Assembly: GCA_016903675.1 (NCBI GenBank)
Contig: JADQBA010000004.1
Location: 62,001-126,000 of the forward strand
Source: Stigonema ocellatum SAG 48.90 = DSM 106950
Lineage (GTDB): Bacteria > Cyanobacteriota > Cyanobacteriia > Cyanobacteriales > Nostocaceae
DNA: 64,000 nt
Direction of reading: 5' to 3'
Of the stretch, positions 52,760 through 60,225 are shown in pieces (the stretch's first letter is position 1; each line of letters starts with the position of its first letter). The notes beneath the pieces are model-generated. The model was given only the letters and a program-made list of their open reading frames with translations. It had not been told where the DNA came from and made no database searches. The position numbers and the translations under genes were made by a program.

Positions 52760-53383
52760 ATGAACGGTAAAACTCAAAAACGTTGGCTTCAGGGCTTGCT
52801 TTCTGCTGTTTTGCTTGGCTTGAACATACCTTCGGCTACTCTTGCACAAACAGCTGAGGCACCCCCTGCGGGAAGTGTGTCGATACAGGGTTTTTCGTAC
52901 GGTGGTTCAGGTTGCCCACAGGGATCTGTTGGTTCTCTTATCTCTAATAATCAGACTCAAATCGAACTCTTATTCGATAAATTCGCAGCCGAACTAGATA
53001 CCAAAAAAACTACATTCGGGTCTCAGACGAACTGTTTGGTTTCCTTTGAGATCAAATACCCTTCTGGTTGGTCGGTTAGTTGGGATCGTGTTGAACAACG
53101 TGGTTTCGGCAATCTTTCTGGCGGTGCCCAAGGACAGATAAGATCACGGTTCTACATTCCTGGAAATGGCGGGTTTGATGTAACCCGTATTTACGACTTC
53201 CCGGCAAACGATGTAAAAGATTATACAGTTGTCCAAGATTCAATTTCCGACGTATTCACACAGTGCGGTGCGCAGGTTCCACTGGATGTAGATACCCGAG
53301 TTCGCGTCTATGGTACCCCCACAGGTTATAATACAGTAACGATAGTTGCTAACATTCTCCACTTGACATGGAGACGCTGTTAG
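52760..53383 (+). CDS. DUF4360-type secreted protein, copy 1
   Basis: 207 residues; GGAGAG before the ATG. Signal peptide MNGKTQKRWLQGLLSAVLLG to ALAQ (about residue 30). Mature domain: GSVSIQGFSYGGSGCPQGSV, CLVSFEIKYPSGWSVSWDRV, QCGAQVPLDV and the end LTWRRC. The Cys spacing and the GGSGCP opening fit the DUF4360 family known from fungi and bacteria. Secreted, role unknown. First of three paralogues; the most diverged in its middle. Confidence 0.82.
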   Translation: MNGKTQKRWLQGLLSAVLLGLNIPSATLAQTAEAPPAGSVSIQGFSYGGSGCPQGSVGSLISNNQTQIELLFDKFAAELDTKKTTFGSQTNCLVSFEIKYPSGWSVSWDRVEQRGFGNLSGGAQGQIRSRFYIPGNGGFDVTRIYDFPANDVKDYTVVQDSISDVFTQCGAQVPLDVDTRVRVYGTPTGYNTVTIVANILHLTWRRC

Positions 53384-53390
53384 CCAACAT

Positions 53391-53495
53391 ATAGCAATCC
53401 TATCTTAGCTAAAACAAATCGTTTGGGCTGTTGAGTGTTAATGGTTGACTGTCAACCGTCAAAACTTGATATTTACAAATCATTTAGGACTGCTA
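53391..53495. repeat. MITE, TIR ATAGCAATCCTAT
   Basis: ATAGCAATCCTATCTTAGCT and CATTTAGGACTGCTATA ends, with TTGACTGTCAACCGTCAA in the core. It begins 7 bp after the copy 1 stop. Confidence 0.8.
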
Positions 53496-53521
53496 TATAT
53501 TGCTAGAGTTACCCGGCTAAC

Positions 53522-53656
53522 CACAATACCCGTGAATGAAAACCCTCACCCCTACCCCTCTCCCAATTTGGGAGAGGGGTAGGGGTGAGGGCGGTCATGA
53601 GGATGAAATAGCCTTATCTAACTGCCCTCTGATTCTATTCATTCACGGGTATTGTG
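53522..53656. repeat. MITE-like element, TIR CACAATACCCGTGAATGAA
   Basis: A 19-bp near-perfect inverted terminal repeat. Inside, CCCTCACCCCTACCCCTCTC pairs with GAGAGGGGTAGGGGTGAGGG around CCAATTTGG. A distinct family, seen once in this window. Confidence 0.85.
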
Positions 53657-53658
53657 TT

Positions 53659-53787
53659 TAAATGGACTACTTAATTTGATTAATAGTCCTGAATTGTCAT
53701 GCTTTTTTTCGGTTTTTTTGGCTCTATTTTTATTCATTTAGTTCAGTAATAACGGATTATAACACCCTTGGGTGCGGAATGTGGGCT
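53659..53787. repeat. Dispersed block shared with 31331-31622
   Basis: Compact copy: TGGACTACTTAATTTGATTA at the start to GGGTGCGGAATGTGGGC at the end. Confidence 0.7.
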
Positions 53788-53788
53788 A

Positions 53789-53917
53789 GTAGTCTATCAA
53801 CCAAACTTTGCCGGGTAATTTCTTAGTTCGTAGTAGCGCTTTAGCGCCGGTTAAATCGCGGTTTAACCGGCGCTAAAGCGCTACTACAAACCCTTTAAAG
53901 TTGACTTGCCAGCCTAC
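53789..53917. repeat. REP/MITE-like element, CTAGTAGTCT ends
   Basis: Outer CTAGTAGTCTATCAACCAAA and AAAGTTGACTTGCCAGCCTA, inner GTAGTAGCGCTTTAGCGCCG paired with CGGCGCTAAAGCGCTACTAC. The most complete copy in the window of the family that includes 15536-15640. Confidence 0.8.
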
Positions 53918-54050
53918 TAGGCTGATTTTAGGGACATAATTGTTCTAGTTTTGTCACAAAATTAGTAGTCTCAAAGGCTTGACTTTTTGCCGACTATTAT
54001 TGTTAGCATGGAACTTTCTTACAAAGATTTGTTAAAATAGTTTCAAGAAT

Positions 54051-54153
54051 ATAGCAATCCTATTTGAATTCCAAACTGACTAGTCCTGAGAAACCGGTAT
54101 TGTTTAAGAAACCCGGTTTTTCCAAGGAAAGCGAATCATTTAGAACTATTATA
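54051..54153. repeat. MITE, TIR ATAGCAATCCTATT
   Basis: ATAGCAATCCTATTTGAATT and ATCATTTAGAACTATTATA ends. It occupies the same place relative to the DUF4360 gene as 52116-52244, so it was part of the duplicated unit. Confidence 0.75.
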
Positions 54154-54554
54154 ACTGGAAATCTAGTTTTATTTTGCTTACTACCTATAATTGCTAGAAT
54201 TACTGGAGTATGAAAGATGCGCGTGCAAAGGGACATAATTGTTTCAGTTATGTTCCATAAAACAAGTCTCAACTACTTGAATAATTAAATTTAATGCTTG
54301 AATATGTACTGTGAGATGCAAATCTCATAGTCATAAAACGGGCATTACCATATCGGCTTGCTAATTTCTTCTTTCTGTGTTCAATACCATTTTGGGACGC
54401 GAACTCGAGTATTATTCCGAACACTCCGATGGCTTGTGTTCATCTTCAATTCGCTTCTAGATTGGCTTTCAACGCTTGAAACTGGCATTTTAGTATACCG
54501 AGTACGGTAGAGCCTTCAGAATTTTGAACTAGACGAATGGAAAATCTGCGATGA

Positions 54555-54581
54555 GTTTAAGTCGATTTAATCGACTTAAAC
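54555..54581. promoter_or_regulatory. Perfect palindrome upstream of second DUF4360 gene
   Basis: GTTTAAGTCGATTTAATCGA then CTTAAAC; the arms GTTTAAGTCGATT and AATCGACTTAAAC pair fully. 64 bp before the ATG, in the same place as 52669-52695. Candidate operator. Confidence 0.55.
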
Positions 54582-54645
54582 TTGCTATTTTCCCAGCTGA
54601 TAACAATTGACATTTTCTGAACTCTAAAAGTAATCGGAGAGAATT

Positions 54646-55290
54646 ATGAACGGTAAAACTCAAAGACTTTGGCAGATGGGCTTGCTTTCTGCTGTTGTGC
54701 TTGGCTTGAACATACCTTCTGCTGTTCTTGCACAAGTACCCCCTCCGGGAAGTGTGACGATAGAGACTATTAACGCAGGCGGATCAGGTTGCCCAGCGGG
54801 ATCTACTCGTGCTACTATCTCTAGTGATCGGACTCAAGCCCAACTCTTCTTCGATAAATTCATAACCCAACTATCTCCGGTAGGAGTTACGCCTTTATAC
54901 CCGTCTACAACCGACTGTACCGTTTCCTATAATATCAAATACCCATCTGGTTGGTCGCTTAGTTTGGAAAAAGTTCAGCTACGTGGTAGCGTCAATACTC
55001 GTTACGGTGCCACAGGAACGTTATCCTCGCTTTTCTACATTCCAGGATTAAACGTTGATACAGTCGTTGAGAAGGATTTCCCGAAAAACCAGCAGGGATT
55101 TTTTCTGATTGAGCAAGCCGCACCTGTCTTAGCATACACAGGGTGCGGTGCCGTTTTTCCATTGAATGTAACTACCGAACTTAGCTTAAATGGTCAAACC
55201 AGGAATATCACAGGTAATAATCAATTAAGGATTAACACAGAGGATCTCACCGCTAGTACCATTGTCAACTTCAATTGGAGACGCTGTTAG
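54646..55290 (+). CDS. DUF4360-type secreted protein, copy 2
   Basis: 214 residues with the same signal peptide (MNGKTQRLWQMGLLSAVVLG) and mature pattern: PPPGSVTIETINAGGSGCPA, CTVSYNIKYPSGWSLSLEKV, YTGCGAVFPLNV, FNWRRC end. The middle is almost identical to copy 3 (TRYGATGTLSSLFYIPG against TSYGATGTLSSLFYIPG), so copies 2 and 3 are the most recent pair; upstream DNA matches copy 1 instead. Confidence 0.83.
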   Translation: MNGKTQRLWQMGLLSAVVLGLNIPSAVLAQVPPPGSVTIETINAGGSGCPAGSTRATISSDRTQAQLFFDKFITQLSPVGVTPLYPSTTDCTVSYNIKYPSGWSLSLEKVQLRGSVNTRYGATGTLSSLFYIPGLNVDTVVEKDFPKNQQGFFLIEQAAPVLAYTGCGAVFPLNVTTELSLNGQTRNITGNNQLRINTEDLTASTIVNFNWRRC

Positions 55291-55330
55291 TCCTGAAGAG
55301 GGGATTCTTACCAACTCTTTTAGCCAACAT

Positions 55331-55453
55331 ATAGCAATCCTATTTGAGTTATGAACAAATCGTTTGGGCTGTTGACTGTTCACGGTTGACTGTCAACCGT
55401 CAACTGTAGTCAGCGAAAAACTTGATAGTTACAAATCATTTAGGACTGCTCTA
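55331..55453. repeat. MITE, TIR ATAGCAATCCTATT
   Basis: ATAGCAATCCTATTTGAGTT and AATCATTTAGGACTGCT ends with TGTTCACGGTTGACTGTCAA in the core. Near-identical to 56486-56608. Confidence 0.8.
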
Positions 55454-55525
55454 TATTGCTAGGGTTCCCCGGTTAACCACGTTTCCACCACAGGGTGCAA
55501 ACGTGGTTATTTTGTCTTAGGGCGT

Positions 55526-55749
55526 TAGGACTTACGCACAAGACAAATCTATCATCATGTGCATAGCAAGCTTCTGAAGATAAACCTCTTACCCAGCCTC
55601 GTTCCCAGGCACTGCCTGGGAATGCAATCAAGTGGGCTGCTGCCTCCTAGTTTGACAGGTTGCCGAGCCGGACACAAGAGCATTACAAGCCGATGCTTGT
55701 AACGAGAGGTAATGCACAGTTAGTTATGTCTGTCAATGTGTAAGTCCTA
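55526..55749. repeat. MITE, TIR TAGGACTTACGCA
   Basis: TAGGACTTACGCACAAGACA at the left and CAATGTGTAAGTCCTA at the right; CTCGTTCCCAGGCACTGCCT palindromes inside. It ends 24 bp before the third DUF4360 gene and replaces the upstream block that copies 1 and 2 share. Confidence 0.85.
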
Positions 55750-55773
55750 CTATTAAAGTAATCGGAGAGAATT

Positions 55774-56445
55774 ATGAACGGTAAAATTCAAAAACGTTGG
55801 CTTCAGGGCTTGCTTTCTGCTGTTTTGCTTGGATTGAACATACCTTCGTCTACTCTTGCACAAACATATGACGCACCCCCTCCGGGAAGTGTGACGATAG
55901 AAAGTATACAAACAGCTGACGCACCCCCTCCGGGAAGTGTGACGATAGAGACTGTTAGCGCAGGCGGGTCAGGTTGCCCAGCGGGATCTACTCGTGCTAG
56001 TATCTCTAGTGATAGGACTCAAGCCCAACTCTTCTTCGATAAATTCATAGCCGAATTAGATGTGAACCCAACTCAGTTCCCGTCTACAACCGACTGTACC
56101 GTTTCCTATAATATCAAATATCCAGCTGGTTGGTCGGTTAGTTTGGAAAAAGTTCAGATACGTGGTAGCGTCGATACTAGTTACGGTGCCACAGGAACGT
56201 TATCCTCGCTTTTCTACATTCCAGGATTAAACGTTGATACATACGTTACGAAGAATTTCCCGGCAAACCAGCAGGGATTTTTTCTGGTTGAGCAAGCCGC
56301 ACCTGTCTTAGCATACACACGGTGCGGTGCCGTTCTTCCATTGAATGTAACTACCGAACTTAGCTTATCTGGTACCCCCACAGGTTATAATACAATAAAG
56401 GTGGTTGATAGCCCCCTTCTCCGCTTGGCATGGCGGCGCTGTTAG
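55774..56445 (+). CDS. DUF4360-type secreted protein, copy 3
   Basis: 223 residues. Same signal peptide; right after it the segment DAPPPGSVTIE occurs twice in tandem (a 45-bp-scale duplication), so the mature N-terminus is longer. Then GGSGCPAGSTRASISSDRTQ, CTVSYNIKYPAGWSVSLEKV, RCGAVLPLNV and LAWRRC. GGAGAG precedes the ATG, but only about 20 bp separate this from a MITE, so the promoter must lie in or before the MITE. Confidence 0.83.
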   Translation: MNGKIQKRWLQGLLSAVLLGLNIPSSTLAQTYDAPPPGSVTIESIQTADAPPPGSVTIETVSAGGSGCPAGSTRASISSDRTQAQLFFDKFIAELDVNPTQFPSTTDCTVSYNIKYPAGWSVSLEKVQIRGSVDTSYGATGTLSSLFYIPGLNVDTYVTKNFPANQQGFFLVEQAAPVLAYTRCGAVLPLNVTTELSLSGTPTGYNTIKVVDSPLLRLAWRRC

Positions 56446-56485
56446 TCCTGAAGAGGGGATTCTTACCGGCTCTTTTAGCCAACAT

Positions 56486-56608
56486 ATAGCAATCCTATTT
56501 GAGTTATGAACAAATCGTTTGGGCTGTTGACTGTTCACGGTTGACTGTCAACCGTCAACTGTAGTCAGGGAAAAACTTGATAGTTACAAATCATTTAGGA
56601 CTGCTATA
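56486..56608. repeat. MITE, TIR ATAGCAATCCTATT
   Basis: Same as 55331-55453, duplicated together with the DUF4360 unit. Confidence 0.8.
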
Positions 56609-56680
56609 CATTGCTAGGGTTCCCCTGTTAACCACGTTTCCACCACAGGGTGCAAACGTGGTTATTTTGTCCTAGGGCGT

Positions 56681-56903
56681 TAGGACTTACGCACAAGACA
56701 AATCTATCATCATGTGCATAGCAAGCTTCTGAAGATAAAAGTCTTGCCCTGCCTCGTTCCCAGGCACTGCCTGGGAATGCAATCAAGTGGGCTACTGCCT
56801 CCTAGTTTGACAGGAGGCAGCAGCCCACCACAAGAGCATTACAAGGCAGAGCCTTGTAACGAGAAATGCACAGTCGGGGGTTTCTGTCAATGGGTAAGTC
56901 CTA
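56681..56903. repeat. MITE, TIR TAGGACTTACGCA
   Basis: TAGGACTTACGCACAAGACA and GGGTAAGTCCTA ends. Its right end overlaps the stop codon of the MBL-fold gene at 56901. Confidence 0.85.
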
Positions 56904-57617
56904 GTTTAGTGAATCCGTAGCAGCGAGTTCTTTCAAAACCAAACTACCATCCCGAAACACCGACCACCCATCACCTACCAGTACAGCCTCTATGTCACCC
57001 ATCTGTGCTAGCCTATGAACTGAGGCAACTGCCTGTTGTCGGTTTGAAAGTTTGATGTCAGGTAAAATCATCAAACTTCCGGCTTTGTGCGATCGCACCA
57101 AATCCCCAGTGATCAGAGTCGTTTTCTCCAAAACCAGTGCCAACTCACCAGGGGTCTTCGAGCCATGCAATTCTATAACCTCCAACCCTGGTACTAATTC
57201 TTCACCATCCGAGAGCCAGCGATCGCATTTTATCGGAAAATTATCCTGTTCTGCATCTGCTGGTGAAACATACTTGTCGGACATTGCGTTGTTTTTAAAC
57301 TACTTTGAATATAGCGCAATGTCCATCATTGTCCAGCAAGCTTAATATTAAGTAACGTCAGCAGCAGGACCTGCGATGTGGGCATTGGTAATTTGAGCAA
57401 TTTCCTTAGATGCACGCACATGATCCGAGTTGGTGATCGCAATCCAACGAACACCACCCAAGGAATTGAGGTGGTTATAGTCATGGGTTGACAAAGGCAA
57501 TGGGTCAATAAGGACATTACCTTCTGGACGAATCCAAGCAATGCTATTGAAATCTACATTGCGTTCTTCGTCAAAGGATGACCAACTATATAAGTCCTGA
57601 CGGTGTAGTAATTTCAT
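56901..57617 (-). pseudogene. MBL-fold hydrolase gene split by a small insertion
   Basis: The 5' part (57348-57617) reads MKLLHRQDLYSWSSFDEERN to NAHIAGPAADVT and stops. The 3' part (56901-57284) resumes as DNFPIKCDRWLSDGEELVPG to VLVGDGWSVFRDGSLVLKEL. Together they make a normal metallo-beta-lactamase-like protein, with SDHVRASKEIA, HGSKTPGELALVL and ITGDLVRSH. About 80-100 bp of foreign sequence with GGACATTGCG / CGCAATGTCC inverted ends (57270-57340) separates them. Confidence 0.75.
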
Positions 57618-57927
57618 TACTAGAGATAGGTTTAATTTGTAACAACTTATGTATATAAGTGTATTTTTCTATACTTTTTTTCTAAATATTAAGTATTTGT
57701 GCCTTTTATTTTTTTCTCAGAATTTACCTCTCAAAACATAATAAAATCTATCAAAAGAAGGATGAATTAGGGGAACGCAGTGGAAAACGAAACGTCAACT
57801 CTAACTGTTTAGACTGAATCCAAGTCTAAAAAACAGTCTCAGGGCGTAAATACTAATTTTTACCCCCTAAACAGTTTATTTCATCTTACCCAGAGCCAAC
57901 CTACCAAAATATAGGTTTTATTAAGTC
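57618..57927. other. Intergenic promoter region between MBL and GH65 genes
   Basis: AT-rich, with AACTGTTTAGACTGAATC... and CTAAACAGTTT (57799-57875) as separated inverted arms AACTGTTTAG / CTAAACAGTT. No ORF. Confidence 0.5.
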
Positions 57928-60153
57928 ATGCAGGACTTATTATTGCACAATTCTCAACAAACGCAGCAACAACTTGACTCTACAGGCTGGAATGTCATTG
58001 AAACAGAGTTTAACCCAGCTCAGCTACATCATAAAGAAACCGTCTTCACCCTTGGTAACGGTTATTTAGGGACGCGGGGTACATTCGAGGAAGGATATCC
58101 TAATGATTCCTCAGCAACGCTGATTCATGGCATATACGACGATGTTGCCATTGCCTATACAGAACTGGTCAACTGTCCTAACTGGCTACCCTTTACCATC
58201 AAAGTGGCTGGGGAACGGTTTCGCCTTGACACTGGTGAAATCCTCCACTACGAACGTCGGCTGGACATGCGTTTGGGTATTGTCAGCCGTGATGTGAGGT
58301 GGCGCTCTCCAACAGGTCATACTCTGGAGTTCCACTTTGAGCGCTTTACTAGTTTAGCAGATAAACATGCTTTAGCAATCCGTTGTCAAGTCACATCTGT
58401 AGACTTTGAAGGTGAAGTCTCTGTGGAAGTTGGGTTTAATACCGAACCAGACACTCAAGGCGTCAAACACTGGAAAACCCTCAAAGCTGGTGGTGCAGAC
58501 AATATTCTCTGGCTTTCTAGTCAAACTCTCCACTCAGCCATGGAACTTGGGATGGCAGCTAAGCTGATAGTAGAGGGAGAAAATCCTGCACCTGTGCGCG
58601 TACATCAGACTGACAGCCCAAAACTTCAGACAACCTTTGAGCTTCACCCAGGAGAAACAGTCTCTTTAGAAAAGATTGTCACCGTATTCACGTCACGAGA
58701 AACACAAACTCCAGCAGAACTAGCACTGATTCGTTTAGTGGGTGCGCCTGGGTACATGACCTTGCTAGCTGCTCATATTACTGCATGGGAGCAGGTATGG
58801 CAAGACAGTGATATTCTTATAGAAGGCGATGCTAAAGCTCAACTCAGTGTCCGCTACAATCTCTTCCAATTACTTGCTGTAGCACCGCGTCATGATGACC
58901 GAGTCAGTATCCCTCCCAAAACCCTTTCTGGATTTGCTTATCGCGGACATATTTTTTGGGACACAGAAATTTTTATTCTTCCCTTTTTGACTCTCACTCA
59001 ACCAGCCTTGGCGCGTAACTTACTGACCTACCGTTACCACACCTTGCTTGGGGCGAGGCGAAAAGCGCAGGAGGCGGGATATTCTGGAGCTATGTATGCA
59101 TGGGAAAGCGCCACCACTGGTGATGAAGTGACTCCCCGTTGGGTACCGACTCCAACAGGTGATTTAGTTCGGATTTGGTGCGGCGACATTGAAGTGCATA
59201 TCAACACCGATGTAGCTTATGCTGCTTGGCATTACTGGGTTTATACAGGTGATGATGAGTGGATGCGGGATTATGGAGCCGAAATTATCCTGGATACGGC
59301 TGTTTTCTGGGAAAGTCGGGTTGAGTGGAACCCACAGCGTAATTGTTACGATATCCGTGATGTCATTGGACCAGATGAAAATCACGATCGCGTAGACAAT
59401 AATGCCTTCACCAATCTTATGGTAAAATGGCACTTACAGTCAGCTTTGACGCTCCTAGATTGGCTCAAGCAAGTTTATCCTGGTGTTGCAGCACAACTAG
59501 AAGACCAACTCAACTTGGGAAGCGATCGCTTAGAATGCTGGGATAAGATTGCCAATAACTTATTCGTGAATCGAGATGAAGAAACAGGCTTAATTGAGCA
59601 ATTTGAGGGCTTCTTCCAGCTAGAAGATGTAAATTTAGCTGATTACGAACCTCGTACTAAGTCCATGCAAGGTCTGTTGGGAATTGAAGCAACCAGTCAA
59701 AAGCAGATTCTCAAGCAGCCAGATGTGTTGATGCTTCTCTACTTATTGCGCGATAGCTACGACCTGAAAATCCTCCAAGCCAACTGGAACTATTACAACC
59801 CCCGCACCGACCACACCTATGGTTCCTCTCTCGGTCCTGCAATTAACGCCATCTTGGCTTGCGACCTTAATAAACTATCAGAAGCCTACAAACATTTTAC
59901 CCGATCAGCGTTGGTAGATTTAGAGGATGTGCGGCGTAACGCTGCTGAAGGAATTCACGCGGCGAGTGCAGGCGGAGTATGGCAAGCTGTAGTCTTCGGC
60001 TTTGGTGGTATCCGCATGACTCGATTTGGTCCTGTCGCCTGTCCAAATCTACCCTCTGGTTGGACGCGGTTAAAGTTCCGGTTGCAATGGTGTAACAAGT
60101 CCTATGAGTTTGATTTAACACCAGGAGAGAACATTACTTGCGGGTTGTTTTGA
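57928..60153 (+). CDS. GH65 family glycoside phosphorylase/hydrolase
   Basis: 741 residues, the normal length. N-terminal beta-sandwich (FTLGNGYLGTRGTFEEGYPN), then the (alpha/alpha)6 barrel with GHIFWDTEIFILPFLTLTQP and the general acid Glu (about residue 483) in DVIGPDENHDRVDNNAFTN; phosphate-binding C-terminal loop EGIHAASAGGVWQAVV. GH65 enzymes phosphorolyse alpha-disaccharides (trehalose, maltose, kojibiose) to glucose 1-phosphate and a sugar; which one is unclear. No phosphoglucomutase gene lies next to it. Confidence 0.92.
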   Translation: MQDLLLHNSQQTQQQLDSTGWNVIETEFNPAQLHHKETVFTLGNGYLGTRGTFEEGYPNDSSATLIHGIYDDVAIAYTELVNCPNWLPFTIKVAGERFRLDTGEILHYERRLDMRLGIVSRDVRWRSPTGHTLEFHFERFTSLADKHALAIRCQVTSVDFEGEVSVEVGFNTEPDTQGVKHWKTLKAGGADNILWLSSQTLHSAMELGMAAKLIVEGENPAPVRVHQTDSPKLQTTFELHPGETVSLEKIVTVFTSRETQTPAELALIRLVGAPGYMTLLAAHITAWEQVWQDSDILIEGDAKAQLSVRYNLFQLLAVAPRHDDRVSIPPKTLSGFAYRGHIFWDTEIFILPFLTLTQPALARNLLTYRYHTLLGARRKAQEAGYSGAMYAWESATTGDEVTPRWVPTPTGDLVRIWCGDIEVHINTDVAYAAWHYWVYTGDDEWMRDYGAEIILDTAVFWESRVEWNPQRNCYDIRDVIGPDENHDRVDNNAFTNLMVKWHLQSALTLLDWLKQVYPGVAAQLEDQLNLGSDRLECWDKIANNLFVNRDEETGLIEQFEGFFQLEDVNLADYEPRTKSMQGLLGIEATSQKQILKQPDVLMLLYLLRDSYDLKILQANWNYYNPRTDHTYGSSLGPAINAILACDLNKLSEAYKHFTRSALVDLEDVRRNAAEGIHAASAGGVWQAVVFGFGGIRMTRFGPVACPNLPSGWTRLKFRLQWCNKSYEFDLTPGENITCGLF

Positions 60154-60218
60154 GCCTCACGCAAAGACGCAAAGACGCTAAGAAAGACTTTGCGCCTTTG
60201 CGCCTTTGCGTGAGGCTC
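60152..60218. terminator. Bidirectional hairpin between GH65 gene and alaS
   Basis: GAGCCTCACGCAAAGACGCA pairs with TTTGCGCCTTTGCGTGAGGC; the stem starts at the GH65 stop and lies just past the alaS stop of the opposite strand. Confidence 0.75.
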
Positions 60219-60225
60219 TATTTCT

